Assembly (NCBI RefSeq): GCF_932526225.1
Contig: NC_064037.1
Span: 12,010,203-12,074,202, forward strand
Direction: 5' to 3'
DNA: 64,000 bases
DNA from: Nematostella vectensis
Lineage: Eukaryota > Cnidaria > Anthozoa > Actiniaria > Edwardsiidae
The translations under genes and the position numbers were made by a program. Below are positions 49,174-61,929 of this stretch, one piece after another; the stretch's first letter is position 1; each line of letters begins with the position of its first letter. The notes below the pieces were generated by a model. It was given only the letters and a program-made list of their open reading frames with translations, searched no databases and had not been told where the DNA came from.

Positions 49174-52100
49174 ATGCAGCTAACTCCGTATGGATATAAT
49201 CTTCTCGCAGGATTCATATTTTTTCTTATACTTTTTGGCTGCTTTCTACAAGGGATCACATTGTTGATTCTACTTAAAAAGGAGAACCAACAAAAAAGCC
49301 TGACTCCCTATCTCTTGAACATAGTTGCCGCGAACACATTCATGATTCTTGGCAGTTTCCCGACAACTCTCGTGTCGTCGTTCGCGCGTGGCTGGGCATT
49401 TAACGATGCTGTGTGTAAGTTCATCGGTTTCGTCGGCGGCTGCGCTGCAACTTCCATGATTGCAAGCATGCTATGTATCACTATAACAATACATCGGACA
49501 ATTGCCAAGCAAAACGTTACCAATCATATTTTGCACCAACCACCGAACAAGACCCAGCTCAAAATTATCATCGGTGTGTGGATGTATTCTGCAGTCATCA
49601 TGCTCCCGCCAGTAACAGGGCTCACAGAAATGAAACTCGAAGCCGCAGACACAAACTGTGCCCCTAACTGGAGTCCAGACACTCCTGGGGACCTCGCCTA
49701 CATTCTAATCCTGTGTGTCACTGCCTACTTCATCCCTGTGGGTGCATCGCTTTTCTACTACTTGCAAATCCGAAAGGCTTTGAGTGCCCATATGGCTCTG
49801 GCTATTCCAGTGGCAAGTATCCAGGCTCAGCTCAGACGTTTTCAGAACATCACTTATATGACTGCGGTGGCCATCGCGGCATTCACCATTACTTGGTTGC
49901 CCTATGCAGTGTACGTCCTGATTGCTGCGTTCGGCGGGTCACATCTGTTTGATGCGGTCATGAGCGTGGTGCCTGCGATGGTGGCAAAGATGAGCATTCT
50001 TTACAATCCGTTTGTTTATGCCCTAGTAAATCCAAGGTAAGGAAATGGCTTATTTCTTTGTTGACTCTTGAGGTCTCAAGAAATAACGTAATCACTAACC
50101 GAGAAACCCCTAACTACCTTATCTTTATTCCTTTTTTTTGTTCCTAACCTTTTGTTTCCAACCACACATTGTGCCAACAGAAACATACATATATCATGAA
50201 TTACACCTTATCTCACAGTGCAATCATTCTGTATTTAAGCTGTCTTTTCTCGATTAGCAAAGGGAAACCGAGATCCGCAATTACGGAAAAAACAAAGCGG
50301 TATTATCAGTTTCAGCTAACTTGACCCTCTACTTTTACCATTACTAACAATTTCATCTCAAATGTTGCTTGCTTTGCCTGGGGGATTATGAAACGTGCCA
50401 GTACCCACTCTTCTCACTATGCTTATCAAGTAAGCACTTTATCAAACAGACGCCTTGCTGACAACGTGATCTACCTGTGATCTGTGATTTCCATTGTTTA
50501 TCAGGCGGAAACCTTATCAATAACACTTCTTAAAATACCAGATTATCTAACTAGAAACCTTCAAATTTCTTATTTAATTAAAAACGGAAGTAGTTTACTA
50601 GCAATTTATAAATTTATATTTTTGCTAAAGTAGGTTGGTGACAAAAACGTTCAAAACACATTAAGCAGTCACGAAAACGGTTTATTTTAGGTTTTCTTTT
50701 GCAGTTTGCTTGCAACTTTCTTAAAAGTCGTATATCTTGTAAGTTACGCTGGATACGAGGACTAACGTTGAAGAATGCATTATAAGGTCACATAGTCTAT
50801 AAGACATCAAAAGATGTTTTGTCGAGCCCCTGTTATGTTTAGGTGAAAAGATCATGCCCCCTGCATGTTATTATTAAATAGAACTTCTGGTTAAGTCACG
50901 TATTTGTAAAATAAATTTATCACAGGTAGCCCGAGCATAATGTTAGTGGACTGCAATAGTCATGGTTTATAATATAGGGGGGTTAATACCCCAAAATTAT
51001 AAGACATTCTCAATAAAATTGCACGAAGACTCACCGTGTGGTTAGCCCTTGATGCTAATGTGAAGTCTAAAGAATCTACCACTCCACTAACATTCAGCTT
51101 GGGCTACCTGTTATTTGATGGCCTATCGGCTTCGGCTTACGACAAACGGCTTCGTCTAGACATAAGCAACACAAAAAATAAACAATTTATATTTATTCAT
51201 TCTATTTCGGTATTTATCCCAGTCTTTAAGAACGTCACCTTATGGAAATGTAAAAAAAAGTCTAAAGGCCTGGCTAAACACGAAAACATGTTTGTCAAAC
51301 ATTGCGTTTGACGCAAATGTTTGTACGTTTAGCCACCCACAAAACATGAGACTCAATTGGCTTCCGCAATACGTACAGATGTTTGAACGAAATCAAAACA
51401 TTTTCATCAAACATTTGTGTTGAACGCTGGCGCGAGCGTTCGATTTCAATGTTTGACAAACATGTTTGCGTGTTTGGCCTGGCCTTTAGAAGTATTTTTC
51501 TTCACTCAAAATACTTACTTAAGAACATTGCGACGGGCGATGCTGGGGAGGTAATAAAATATCCGGGAAATGTAAATGGCAACCGATTTGATAACTAAGA
51601 TGCCTTATTTTGTATTTCCCTTTGGCTATTTTAGAGGAAACATATATTGTGCATCTATTGTCTCTGGTTATACTTCCAAGGAGACTTTTTGTTCTTTCCG
51701 GTATCATTTGTCTAAGTATTTAATATGAATATATATTTAATTATTCAAGAGCCTGTCTTTTAATCTAAAAAAAAGTTCCCATTTTCACTTTACATTATTG
51801 CTCTTTCCGGTATTATTTACCCATAAGTATTTAATTGAAATAGTAACTTCATTAGCCAAGGTCAGATAAGGTTCACATTTTTACTTTACCTCTTTGCAGC
51901 TTATTCCACATTTCAAGGAGCTTTCTTTGATAGGATTTCTGTTTTTTTACCATTTATGTTATTAGTTCACTAAGTAAACTGTGCATTATCATGACGTAAC
52001 TAATGGCTTAGATGAACAACCAATAAAAGGTTCGATGCCGTTTTAAAATCAGCAATAAACAATCTTTAGCATGTTTATATGTATGTGTATAGTACAATCA

Positions 52101-53560
52101 CGTTCAAGAGTCACAAAATCAAATGGGTATGTTGTTATTTTCTTAGGGGTTTTATCAATTAAATACGCACATTTTAGTATGTTGGAGAATTAATGTCTTG
52201 AAACGTTAATCTATGAATTTACCGATATCTATATGTATGTGCGGATTTACAGTTTAGTGAAATTATCTAAACAAATTTTACAAAACAAACTATGCGCACA
52301 TTAGTCGTAAGCATGTAAAGAAAACTGCTATGCTAAGATAGAAACTCGTAGGAAGAATAGTATTTCGGTTGGGGGAGACATGACGGAGAAACATGACTTG
52401 ACGTTTCCAATAAGCTCATTACACACCAAATAAGGCGGAAAATTCCCCTAAGTACTTAGTGAGTAATAACAAACAAAATATCAAGTGCGACTTTTTTAAA
52501 ATTGATGCGAATTTTGTAAAGTGTCACTAGAATTTGAGCTTTTTGACTCTAAGCCCATTACATGGCGCAAGAATGATCAAGGAAAAATATCTTAAAAAGC
52601 CTAAATCTGGGTATACGCATTTCGAACTCACGTTATTTGTGTTTTAAAAAGGGAAAATCAGTCCAGAATACAAGGAACTGATGGCTATTGTAAAAAAATT
52701 TCTCTCTTCATCTCTTCAAAGTGCGCATGTTCAGGATTTTTCCGTCGTGTCGTTGGGGGATAGTTGTGTGGGGGGGAGGGGGGTGCAGAACGTATGTGTG
52801 TTTGATGAAGGAGAACAGACACCATTTTCTACGATACTTTTAGGATCCTAACTTGAATAAGGGATATAGTTTTCTTGTTATGCCTGTTTTTCTTGTACAA
52901 AAAACATCCTGACCTTTTTATGCCTGTTTTTCTTGTAAAAACGATTAAGTTTTATTGGAGAAAGAAGTGCAGACGTAATGGAGATGTGGGCGGTTAGCAG
53001 GGAATTTGAGGTTTGGGAGTTGGGGGAGGGGAGTATGGGAGTAACAAACATTTCAATGCTGGTAGACAGACTTATCCTCCGTTGCCAACTCGCTTAAAGC
53101 TCTTGACATTATTTTTACTTATATTTTCAACAAATCTTTCAATATTTTGCAAGTCAATAATTGACCTTTAAACCTGCGCTAAACCTTCCCTTAGCTAATG
53201 GAAAATCGCTCCTTTTAGTATTTCCCGTACTCGACTTAGTAAACCCCCTCCCAACCTCGCCCCACGAACAGCTTTCACTTATATGCTTCAACAAATCTCT
53301 CTTCTAGATTTCGCAAGTCAATAATTGACCTGTTAACCTGCGCTAAACCTCACTCTCGAAAATGGAAAATCACTCCGTTTAGTGTTTCCCGTACTCTACA
53401 CAGCAAACCCCCTCCTAACCTCGCCCCACGAAATGCGGGAAACACGCAGAGTATTCCAAGATTTCTGGTGCGTGGAGAAGGTAAAAGTGCAAGTGACAAG
53501 CATGAAAATGGTGGATTGGAACATTCAAATCTGAGAAAAGAAATGGACTGTCAGATCTAA
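49174..53560 (+). CDS. Opsin B (retinal-binding GPCR), two exons, tandem paralogue of opsin A
   Basis: Exon 1 is 49174-50036 and exon 2 is 53308-53560 (1116 nt, 371 residues). Exon 1 differs from that of opsin A at 8 of 863 bases, three of them changing residues (Y14F, F119I, A238T). All the functional positions noted for opsin A are kept: K272, C81/C162, E156, W241, IHR in helix III and NPFVY. The tail exon begins FRKSIIDLLTCAKPHS and ends MDCQI; it is clearly homologous to that of opsin A but has many replacements and a net loss of seven residues. The intron is 3.3 kb and lacks the G-rich array, but keeps the 125-bp near-identical block. Same strand and 10.15-kb spacing show a tandem duplication. 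A distal AATAAA lies at about 54076. Confidence 0.88.
50358..50482 (+). other. Near-identical intronic block, opsin B copy
   Basis: Counterpart of 40404-40528, with one mismatch in 125 bp. It starts TCAAATGTTGCTTGC and ends CGTGATCTACCTGTGATC. Confidence 0.6.
51262..51489. mobile_element. 228-bp MITE with about 44-bp TIRs (opsin B intron)
   Basis: Left arm CTAAAGGCCTGGCTAAACAC with ATGTTTGTCAAACATTG is mirrored on the right by CAATGTTTGACAAACATG with GTGTTTGGCCTGGCCTTTAG. About three mismatches separate the arms. The interior repeats the word CAAACATTTG in both orientations. Both flanks show AAGT, a possible 4-bp target duplication. It has no coding capacity. Confidence 0.7.
53144..53268 (+). 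pseudogene. Broken duplicate of the opsin tail exon
   Basis: Lying 164 bp before the functional exon 2 of opsin B, this stretch aligns with its first 40 codons and with the preceding intron end. The acceptor AG has become AT (TTTCAATATTTTGC), and the frame contains TAA at two places where the intact exons have other codons. It ends at CCTCGCCCCACGAAC, where the second copy's acceptor region starts. It therefore cannot contribute coding sequence. Confidence 0.8.
53308..53560 (+). CDS. Opsin B terminal exon (cytoplasmic tail)
   Basis: It is preceded by CTCTCTTCTAG, completes NPR, and reads FRKSIIDLLTCAKPHSRKWK onward for 83 residues to TAA. Part of the opsin B gene entry. Confidence 0.85.
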
Positions 53561-54179
53561 TTGGAAAACATGGCATCAACAGTGATCGTGGTTTAGTGGG
53601 CATAACTGTCAATGTTGCTTCAATATTATTATATGAGCGGAATAACAAAATGTTGGACTGGAACTCGTGACTTCCAAGCGTATAAAGAAAGTGACGACAG
53701 GAACGTTTAAACGATTTTGGAGTAGTCTCATACGATAGTTAAAAGATTTTAAATCGGGAAATAGCTGGGGCATAAATAATACTCGTGCATCATTAATACC
53801 GAGAACGCAAGCCAAGAAGCCTAGATGAGTCTCGCAAACCATTTTATCTTGACGCCTGGTCAATTCGGCTTTGCGGGGGTAATGAGGAAATAATTTGTGA
53901 TTAGTTCAGAGTTTTTAAGTACTTAAATGCACTTAAAAAGGCATGTAGTTGAATCGTGGCGTGAATCACAAACAACAAATCCACAAAATTACCTTTGATA
54001 ATAATATCATGATCGGTTTGGATATGAGCTACTACAACATTTTACTAACCATTCAGTTACATATTCTGTGTCATAATAAAAGCGTTTGAGAATCCAGGAC
54101 GATTACTGACTCCTAAATACGAAATACACCGACCTCAAGCTCTTGAGGGACTTTTAGAACATAAACTGCATGCAGAAAA

Positions 54180-54525
54180 GGGGTGATGTGCATGTAAGAA
54201 AGAAGTTTACCTGGTCAGGATGTGCATGCGAGAGGGGTTTACATGGTCAGGATGTACATGCGAGAGGGGTTTACATGGGCAGGATGTACATGCGAGAGGG
54301 GTTTGCCTGGTCAGGATGTACATGCGAGAGGGGTTTACATGGTCAGGATGTGCATGCGAGAGGGGTTTACCTGGTCAGGATGTACATGCGAGAGGGGTTA
54401 ACATGGTAAAGATGTGCATGCGAGAGGGGTTTACATGGTCAGGATGTGCGTGCTTAAAGGTTTTACATGGTCAGGATGTGCATATAAGAGGGGATATTCA
54501 TGGTCATGATGTGCATAGAGAGGAA
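54180..54525 (+). repeat. 32-bp minisatellite between opsin B and TRMT44
   Basis: About ten units are present (GATGTACATGCGAGAGGGG, then TTTACATGGTCAG), the last ones degenerate. Plus-strand frames reading CERGLHGQDVHARG come from the repeat. Apart from this array and candidate poly(A) signals, 53561-54796 shows no gene. Confidence 0.9.
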
Positions 54526-54559
54526 AAGCTGAAGAATCAGAGCTTTCGATGAAGTTGAC

Positions 54560-54565
54560 TTTATT
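54560..54565 (-). terminator. Candidate poly(A) signal for the TRMT44 gene
   Basis: Minus-strand AATAAA lies about 230 bp past the TRMT44 stop codon, the first such hexamer seen downstream. Placement is plausible but unsupported by transcripts. Confidence 0.4.
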
Positions 54566-54796
54566 TTCAAATACTGAATGCTGAGGTTTTAAGGGGGAAT
54601 TAATTAGCAATTTGCTGTCTACCTGGCCATGGGGAATTAATGTAAACCAATTCAGCTCACCACGGTCAATACTTTACTGACCAATTGTCCTTAGTGTAAA
54701 ATTAATACCTCTAAGATAAACCAGTCCACCATTATAAGGTCTATAACGTGCTTGTCCCTAGAGGAACTAATATTCCAAAATGATTCATGTTCACCT

Positions 54797-57700
54797 TCAC
54801 ACGGCCTTAAGGTACTGTGCCGATGGCCGGTCCCTAAGCTCGTCCTCGCCGTGGGCATATGGACATCTCTTAGAGCAGCAACCGTCGGGATGGTAACTAT
54901 GGAACCAGCATGTGGTCGTCTTGTACAGGGCATCGTAACGCCGTTGGAGATAAGCAGGGTCTCGGCCCGTCATCTTGGGTCCAGGCACCTCAACTCGCCA
55001 GTCCCTGAGCTCTACCGTGCCGCTCACAACTAAAGGGAATTGAAGTTGTGTTGAGGTTGGCTGTTTCACAGCAAAATGTAGTCGTAATTCGAGATATAAT
55101 AACTTTCAACGCAGAACTGTGACACGAGTTTTCGAATTTTCAAAGCGATGCTTGACAACCTTGATTGAATGAATAAAACGACGAAGGCCAAGAAACATCG
55201 AGCATGAAAACAAGCGTTTCGTTCAAAAATGGCGGGAGAGCGAACTTCGGCGATGTAAAATATTGTCGTCATTGTTTATTTGAAACGAGAGGTATTCATT
55301 CTCGTTATCAATCACAAAAACCTAGGAATCCTATTGTTTTACTCGTTCAATTAAGATTATCAAGCTTGCTTAGAAAATTCGAGAACTTGCTTCAAAAATG
55401 GAAACTACTCGGCAAATAATGAAATGTAGTTTGGAATAATGATCTTTTATTATTCGGTTCAAGGGGGAGTAACTATACTAGTTTCTCTAAAAAGAAACGA
55501 CAGTAAAGCTCGAAGTCGCATCCTTTACAATAAAATATTTAATATTCCTTTTGGCTAATTTGTTGTCCAGATCTGTGATAGTGTACAAACCTTACCTTTA
55601 AAGACATATCGATGGTTTCTTAGCAACGTCTGTATACCACCACACTCGCTCTTAAGTCGCTGAAGCGTTTCCTTGTCGAATATCTTTACGATTTCCGATA
55701 GCGTTAACCTGCCTATAAATATACAATTTATTACAAACTAGCCACTGAGCGGATACCTGGCAAACAGAAATATAAGGCAGCGTATCTGACATCTGTAGAG
55801 GCGACAGAGAAATGTAGGGAGAGCGCAATGGGTGTTTCAGTGTGTATAAAGCATTTAAAAATCTTGCACTCACTAAATTTCAAGTATCTGAGCGTTTAAA
55901 ATGTCCTCAGTTTTTTCCCTGGGAGCATGCAACTGAGCCACACCCACATCCGTTTCGCACGTATGTATTGACTGTGTAGCACTTGTCTAGTGCTTGTTCG
56001 AGAAAATAAGGTATTCGGCGAATATGTGGTAGGATGGATGGATTTGAGCAATACCTCCAGGGTTCCAGTCTTGGATAGGTGTTCCTGTACTTGTAATTCC
56101 ATCGCAAGAGTTGACTTTCTCAATCAAGCGAGGAGCACTCAAGAGCGCCTCAGCTACTTTGCTGACCATAAACTCTCTCACTGCCTTCTGTAGCTGGGAG
56201 CAGTTACGTGATAGGATTTCCGAGGATCTAGGCACGAAGTCTGGTGATATTCCCTTTTTTGAGTCCCCTTCATTATTGCACGAAGTTAATGATTCCTTCC
56301 CGAGTGAGTTCAAGTCAGTAGACATAGTTGCTAAATTACTTGTACCTCTTTTAGCTAATGATTCTGTTCTGTAATCATTACTTTCCTCGTTTCTGTGGGC
56401 TTCTTGACCTTGAGATATAGTCTGTGGTTGTTGTCCTTTGTCAATGTCACATCCTCGACTGCGGATCATATCTTTGATTCGCACCTCCATGATCGGATGC
56501 TCCTCTTCAGAATACGCCCTACATTTGCCAACTTGACACGTCTGTATGACATGAGAGAATAAATGAACGAAATGAATAGTCACCGGGGTGTCGCCACGGT
56601 AGGGGAAGCAGTAAACGTTCATGTTTGGAACCATCAGTGCCAATGCAAATCAATTAACGCGTGTGTGGTATCCCAGAAAAATACTCCACTTCCCCGCGAA
56701 TGACATTGGGAGTTAAGGAGGGTCGGAAGGCGTCTTTCAGTACAGATTTTAGGGGGTAAAAACCCCGCTCATACAAAACACTGATAAATTAAGAAAGTTC
56801 GCTCTGTAGGGGAGATCGTTTCTGAAACTTCACATTTCTTGAAAAAATAAGAAAAGCGTGCTAATATTTTAGAATATTAACATTCTTACTCGTTTTGTCG
56901 ATGGTATCCTCAATACATCCTCTTCGACATAAAACCCACAAGCAGTTCCGACTTCTTGAATGTAGTTGAGGTAGTCCCTATACTGTGAAATATTGTTCCT
57001 ACGGACGAACTTCAAAAGTATAGGAATAAGTCAACACACAAAAAATACAGTAAACCTGTTTCTAAATCTTAATATTTTAAGCCCGGACCAAACGGGCAAT
57101 ACACTATTTAAAAGAACGTCTAATTTTCATTTGAGGCTGGGAAATTCTTATTTTTGCAGCTGATAATGTTCTTAAAGATGTCCTTAAATTTTAGTGTTTA
57201 TAATGGAATATAATACCAAATAAATTATTAGAAAATAATCACGCAAATGATCAGTAGCAAAAATATTTACATAATTTTGTTATTATAATCACAATTTGAT
57301 TCTGTGTTTTAGAGTGAACAAAACAATACTTTGCTGCTATCGGAGCCTTGGCATGTTCTTAAAATTTGGTGAAATCTCAGGCTGAACGTTCTAACAAATA
57401 GTTCTTAGAAAAACGAGTGTAAAATAGGCGCATTTACCTTGCAATTAAAGTCATATAAACAGCAGGGCAACACAAAATAACGTGTGTTGTAGGAAGACCT
57501 AGGAAACAAAAGAAGTATTCTGTAAGGATCATGTTTACCTAAACGAAGACAACGTACAAATCAGAAATCCATCGCATATGATTTGTAACAACTGCTCCCA
57601 ACTCAAGTTCTCCGTGTGTGTATTCTTGTTAGTAAGCCATGTGACTGACATTCGCAAGGCTCTAGAGCTCTCTTGCTTTGGCAGCGAAAAAAAATCATGC

Positions 57701-60700
57701 CGGAAACCCTAAGAGACCCTAAGGAAGCGCCTGTAAAGAGCGCTGGGTTTCAGAGTATGTGTGACGGAAGGTGGTCACTCCTAGGTTGGCTTACTGCGTT
57801 ATGTGCTATCCTCAAGGGTCTTAAAAATTATTTATCAGGCGGCAAAAAAAAAAAACACAGAAAAGGTAGGGCTTTAGGAAAGCGCCCCCAAAAATTCTTA
57901 TTTCTTATTAAGGAATCTTCATATACTTTGATTTTCCCATATGTGATACCTTTGACTGAGCACCCCCCCCCCCCCCCCCTTAGCCAATCCTGGGTACGCG
58001 CCTGTCTCGTGTTGACCACCTTTGATCTGCAAACACGTGATTTGACTGCTTTAAGATGGTAGCGTAATACTTAGTTTCCTGGCGTTATTTTCTCTCAAGA
58101 AAAAAACTTGTAAAATCACATTTGTCTGAATTTTGATTGTAAAAAAGCGTTATATGAAATCTGCAAAAAGCTGCTGTTTTGGAATGAGTATATCCACTGG
58201 CGACAAACTTTACTTCTGTTAGGAATATAACCGGATAGTGAGCTAGGGCGCTCACCTAAAATTTCTAGTCATACAAACAATCCATACAGAAGAGATTTCT
58301 GTTTTTTGTACCAGTACCTTGCAGCAATGACCGGTAACCAAGGTGTCAACTCATCAGAATGATTTCCAATCAACCAGTCCACTTCAGGAAACAGGCCTGA
58401 AGCAGTAGGATCGAGAGCTTGTTCCTTAAAAAAAGGTGACAAGAAAACCCCAATAATTCTCCTCCAAATTGTCGATAAATACACACAAGTCAATGATTAA
58501 TACAGAAAAATTTAGAAAGTGTGACTGCTTGATTGCAGAAGTGTTGGTTTAAGCCCATGCTTTCTGGTTCCATGAATTAATGTGTTTAAAGCATTATACA
58601 CCTTCCTTGAACAATCTTGGACAATCAAAAGGTGCATGGCCAGGACGTGCTGATGGGAGAGCATGGTTGTAGCCAGGGGGTGGCCCAGGGGGACCAGGAC
58701 CCCCCTTCTAGCAGCCAAAAATACAGTAAATGTATGAGACATTATCTAAAATACAGGAGAAAATTACATAGAAAGGACCTTTTGGGACCCCTCCTGTTAA
58801 AAAACCTGGCTACGCCGCTGGAGGAAGGTAGTCATATATAGATATCAATGGAATGTGGGAATATATTGAATATCATTTGATAAGGAATAATCTGCTTTTT
58901 GGAGTTCGAGGGGCAGCCCTGTGCTTACTTCTAACCATGTGTCTGATTGCTGGCTCGGAAATACAGTGTAATTTCAAACCCTAGTAGTGGAACACCTACA
59001 ATACCTTTAGCCTGGTTTCTGGACCAAAAAAATCCCAGATATTTCTTTTCCGCACGTCAATACCTTCACCAGCATGCTAAATAGAGGATGCAAATTTTAA
59101 AATGCTTGTTTGTACATGTATGGTACATGATTGTTAGCTTTCGGGCGTTTTTAGATAGTCTTATTAGCTTAGTGGTACAGGCTTCTAACAACTATGCCTT
59201 TTCGTCTTAGAAATATTGGTATCAAGTTCAAAGACCTGGGTCTAATCCAGGGTCAGGCAAGCTTGGAATTTATTTGAAGGCAGAAACACTTGTCTCTCTA
59301 CATTAGGGACTGTGAATTGTTTCGTAATTGGTACTGATTTTGTTTTTACTTACTCCTTCTGCAGTAAGTAGGTGCACCAGTAGTCCATTTCCACATCCAA
59401 GATCAACAAATGACTGCTTCTTTAGAAGATTTTTCTCAGCTCTTTCATTTTCCCAGAGAATCTTTGTATTTTATGTAATCAGCAGAAAAAATAAAAATAA
59501 AAAAAAATTGCAAACCCTTTTATACTATTTTCCATTGTAGTTAAGTTGTATTTGTTTAAAGTAAACATATATTGTATTATTAGCACATATAAAAAAATGA
59601 CAGAACCAGACTCGCAGAAATGAGGGGCTAAAAATACTAGTTAGGGGATTGAGATCCTTGCTTTAGATTTAATCATATTATAAATTCTAACCTACATCAA
59701 GTCAATTCATTTAAAGTAAAGTAGTGTGTTAATAATGTTCTGAAGTGATCATTTCTCCTCTTACCAAAAGATATGTAGCAATTGCAATATCCTCATAAAC
59801 AAATTTTTGAGGGTCGGTGGATTCTGGCCAAGACTGCAAAAAAGCAAATGATGTCTTAGAGCCCTTATATGTACATGCTTTTAAGCATCCACATGGCTTT
59901 CAGAGTGTATCATCTACTTATGAAGTAATGTAAATGATACAACACATGGTTTCTCATCAATACAAGATTGAAAAAATCAACACATAGGTATGTTAAACGC
60001 CTCTGAGAAACAGAGTACTTGCTGTGACTTTTCGAGTGTTAGCCCTTCGTCCAAGAATTTTACAAGTCCCTTTGCAAGACCTTTTACAGAGGAAAACATG
60101 TATTTAAAAACAATGTTAAGAGGCTATAAATCTAGAAAAGGTATTTATTGCATGCTCAGTGCCATTCCTTGGAAATTAAGGATTTAAATATTTTAAAATA
60201 AAACTATGTGATTTTGTTAACTTATAAATGTCTTTTCTCTTGGACAGCATTGATTGGATTGACTGTAAAGTATATCATTAAATAGCTGCATACCTACTTT
60301 GACTAATCTTTCTCCATGTTTTTCCTTCATCTTTTGGTAAAGCATGGTATACTTTTCCATTGGGATCAGTCTGAGGGACCCCTTGGTATTCTTGCAAGCA
60401 GGAGACTCCGCCCATTTCTTAATCTTAATTAAGAGTTGCTCTCTTAACCACTTGACTGATGGGCAGACGACACCATCTCCTTGCTGATTTTCATAATTTT
60501 CATGGTTACTAGTAAAAACCTGAAGTTGTAATCTGTTAAAAAAGAATATTCAACATAATTTGGAGACACAAAATGAGAAAAGAGTGAGAGGTATAATTGG
60601 CATTCATTATATTTTTTTATTGGGTGGTTATATAAAATACCTAATAATGCATAGCCTATAGAATAAAAATACCTAATAATGCATAAGATCCAGTGTAAAC

Positions 60701-61929
60701 TTAAACAAAAATAACACTCTTGAACACTTGCAGGCCTCATTTGTGTAACATTCAGTTCTTCAACATGTACAGTACTTGGTATTCTTTACAATAATTGTTT
60801 TTTTTTTAAAGTACTTGTTTTTTTTAACACAGTAACATCTAAAGGTCAGTCGACATGTACATTATGCAAATAAAAAACAAGGTGAGAAACAAGGGTGGGT
60901 GGTGCTCTAGAACTGGGCCACCCTGCCTTACTGTAACCCAATGATTGGATTATCTCCCAATAACTAGATTCATTGTACCTTGGATTTATGAGGTAACAGA
61001 ATGAACAGTGTAGACAAAATTGTATTTACCGTTTTTCTCCAGGCTGATCAGCAAGATAAACAATCTTGTAAGACTGCATCCCCTGATCCAAATTGATTCG
61101 TTTACTTGGGGAGGGGTTTTCTTTACAGTCTTCAATGTAGAGTGGCAAAAAGTAAACTTCCCTTTGAGACCTACCTGTAAATGCAAACAGGCATGTTCTT
61201 GAATAAAAAGGTATAGGTTTGAAAAGCTTAATACTATAATCAAAGCTTAAATACAGTAAGTGCATCTTCTAAAATGTGGTCAAGATAAAAAGGTGTAGCA
61301 GGCCTAGCAATATTTGATGGACACAATAGATTGGGGGAAGGGGTAAGTGCCCACAGTGCCCTACCCTATTCTACAGCCATGAGTGATACACATGCTAATG
61401 TGTCTAGAAACTTTTTTCCTTTAATGAAACCTTTGGAGAAGAGAATGAAAACAGCTTAGACTACAGTGTAGCAGACATTAATATTTTTTGAAAGTATGTG
61501 ATTAGTTATTGTTTCAACGATTGCGAAAGTTTCTCATTGAGTTATCTCACCCAGAATAACAAGCTCATTTAGTGGAGAATTCCTGTTTAACTGCCTTGGA
61601 ATTAAACGCCTCCACAAAACCTCAACAAAGTCTAATTGTTCTTCCGTGCACCCTCTCCCTTCTGATGAAGATTTCGCTTGTAATTCGTCAAGAAAATGGT
61701 CCCAAGAAAAATTAGAAGTTTTCACGTGCTCTGCTTTATCCAACAATGTTTTAACGCATGAACTTTCAGTGTAAATACGCTTGACGGTCACGCTACCATT
61801 CAGTCTACGATTAACAACATGAGGCTTGTCGATCCAAACTTGAATTGCTGTAAAAAAGCTGTCACAGTCACAGTCAAGGTTAATTTTTTCAACAGTCTTC
61901 CAAGACTTGAAGCTTCCTACGTCCGCCAT
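54797..61929 (-). CDS. TRMT44: TRMT44/METTL19-like tRNA (uridine-2'-O-)-methyltransferase, 12 exons
   Basis: Exons: 61929-61551, 61174-61030, 60532-60298, 59833-59765, 59461-59354, 59076-59005, 58424-58318, 57498-57438, 57009-56890, 56541-56055, 55712-55596, 55029-54797. They sum to 2133 nt (710 residues) with all phases matching. Residues 294-305, FVDLGCGNGLLV, are the SAM-binding motif I. WLIGNHSDELTPW at 353-365, followed by FVLPCC and LRIPSTKR, is characteristic of the Trm44 family, which methylates the 2'-O of U44 in tRNA-Ser. The C-terminus carries a CCCH zinc finger (C674, C684 or C685, C689, H693). The length is close to the human protein. The start ATG encodes MADVGSFKSWKTV and is the first in the exon. 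It is divergent from the RAD51D-like gene. Exon 11 uses a TATTTATAG acceptor. The family assignment is secure; cytosolic enzyme activity follows from the family. Confidence 0.92.
58669..58821. mobile_element. Short MITE-like element ending GTAGCCAGG (TRMT44 intron 6)
   Basis: Left GTAGCCAGGGGGTGGCCC and right CCTGGCTACGCCGCTGG are partly inverted. The GGCGTAGCCAGG terminus is common in short non-autonomous DNA elements of many animals. The element is about 153 bp and non-coding. Confidence 0.5.
59165..59251 (+). other. tRNA-like A-box and T-arm (SINE head or tRNA relic)
   Basis: TAGCTTAGTGG at 59165-59175 resembles a pol III A-box/D-arm. CCTGG GTCTAAT CCAGG at 59235-59251 is a perfect 5-bp T-stem with a seven-base loop that departs from TTCRANY. 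The two are farther apart than in a normal tRNA, and no acceptor stem or anticodon stem closes. It is best read as a degenerate tRNA-derived sequence in TRMT44 intron 5. Confidence 0.3.

Noticed and set aside
54170-54552. Cys-rich plus-strand ORFs resembling a repeat peptide
   Set aside because: They are a 32-bp minisatellite read in overlapping frames; no signal peptide or splice context.
57673-58062. 129-codon plus-strand ORF in TRMT44 intron 7
   Set aside because: It is antisense to the intron, runs through a poly-A and a poly-C tract and ends in repeat-like sequence (CCTGGGTACGCGCCTG); it has no family similarity that I can see.
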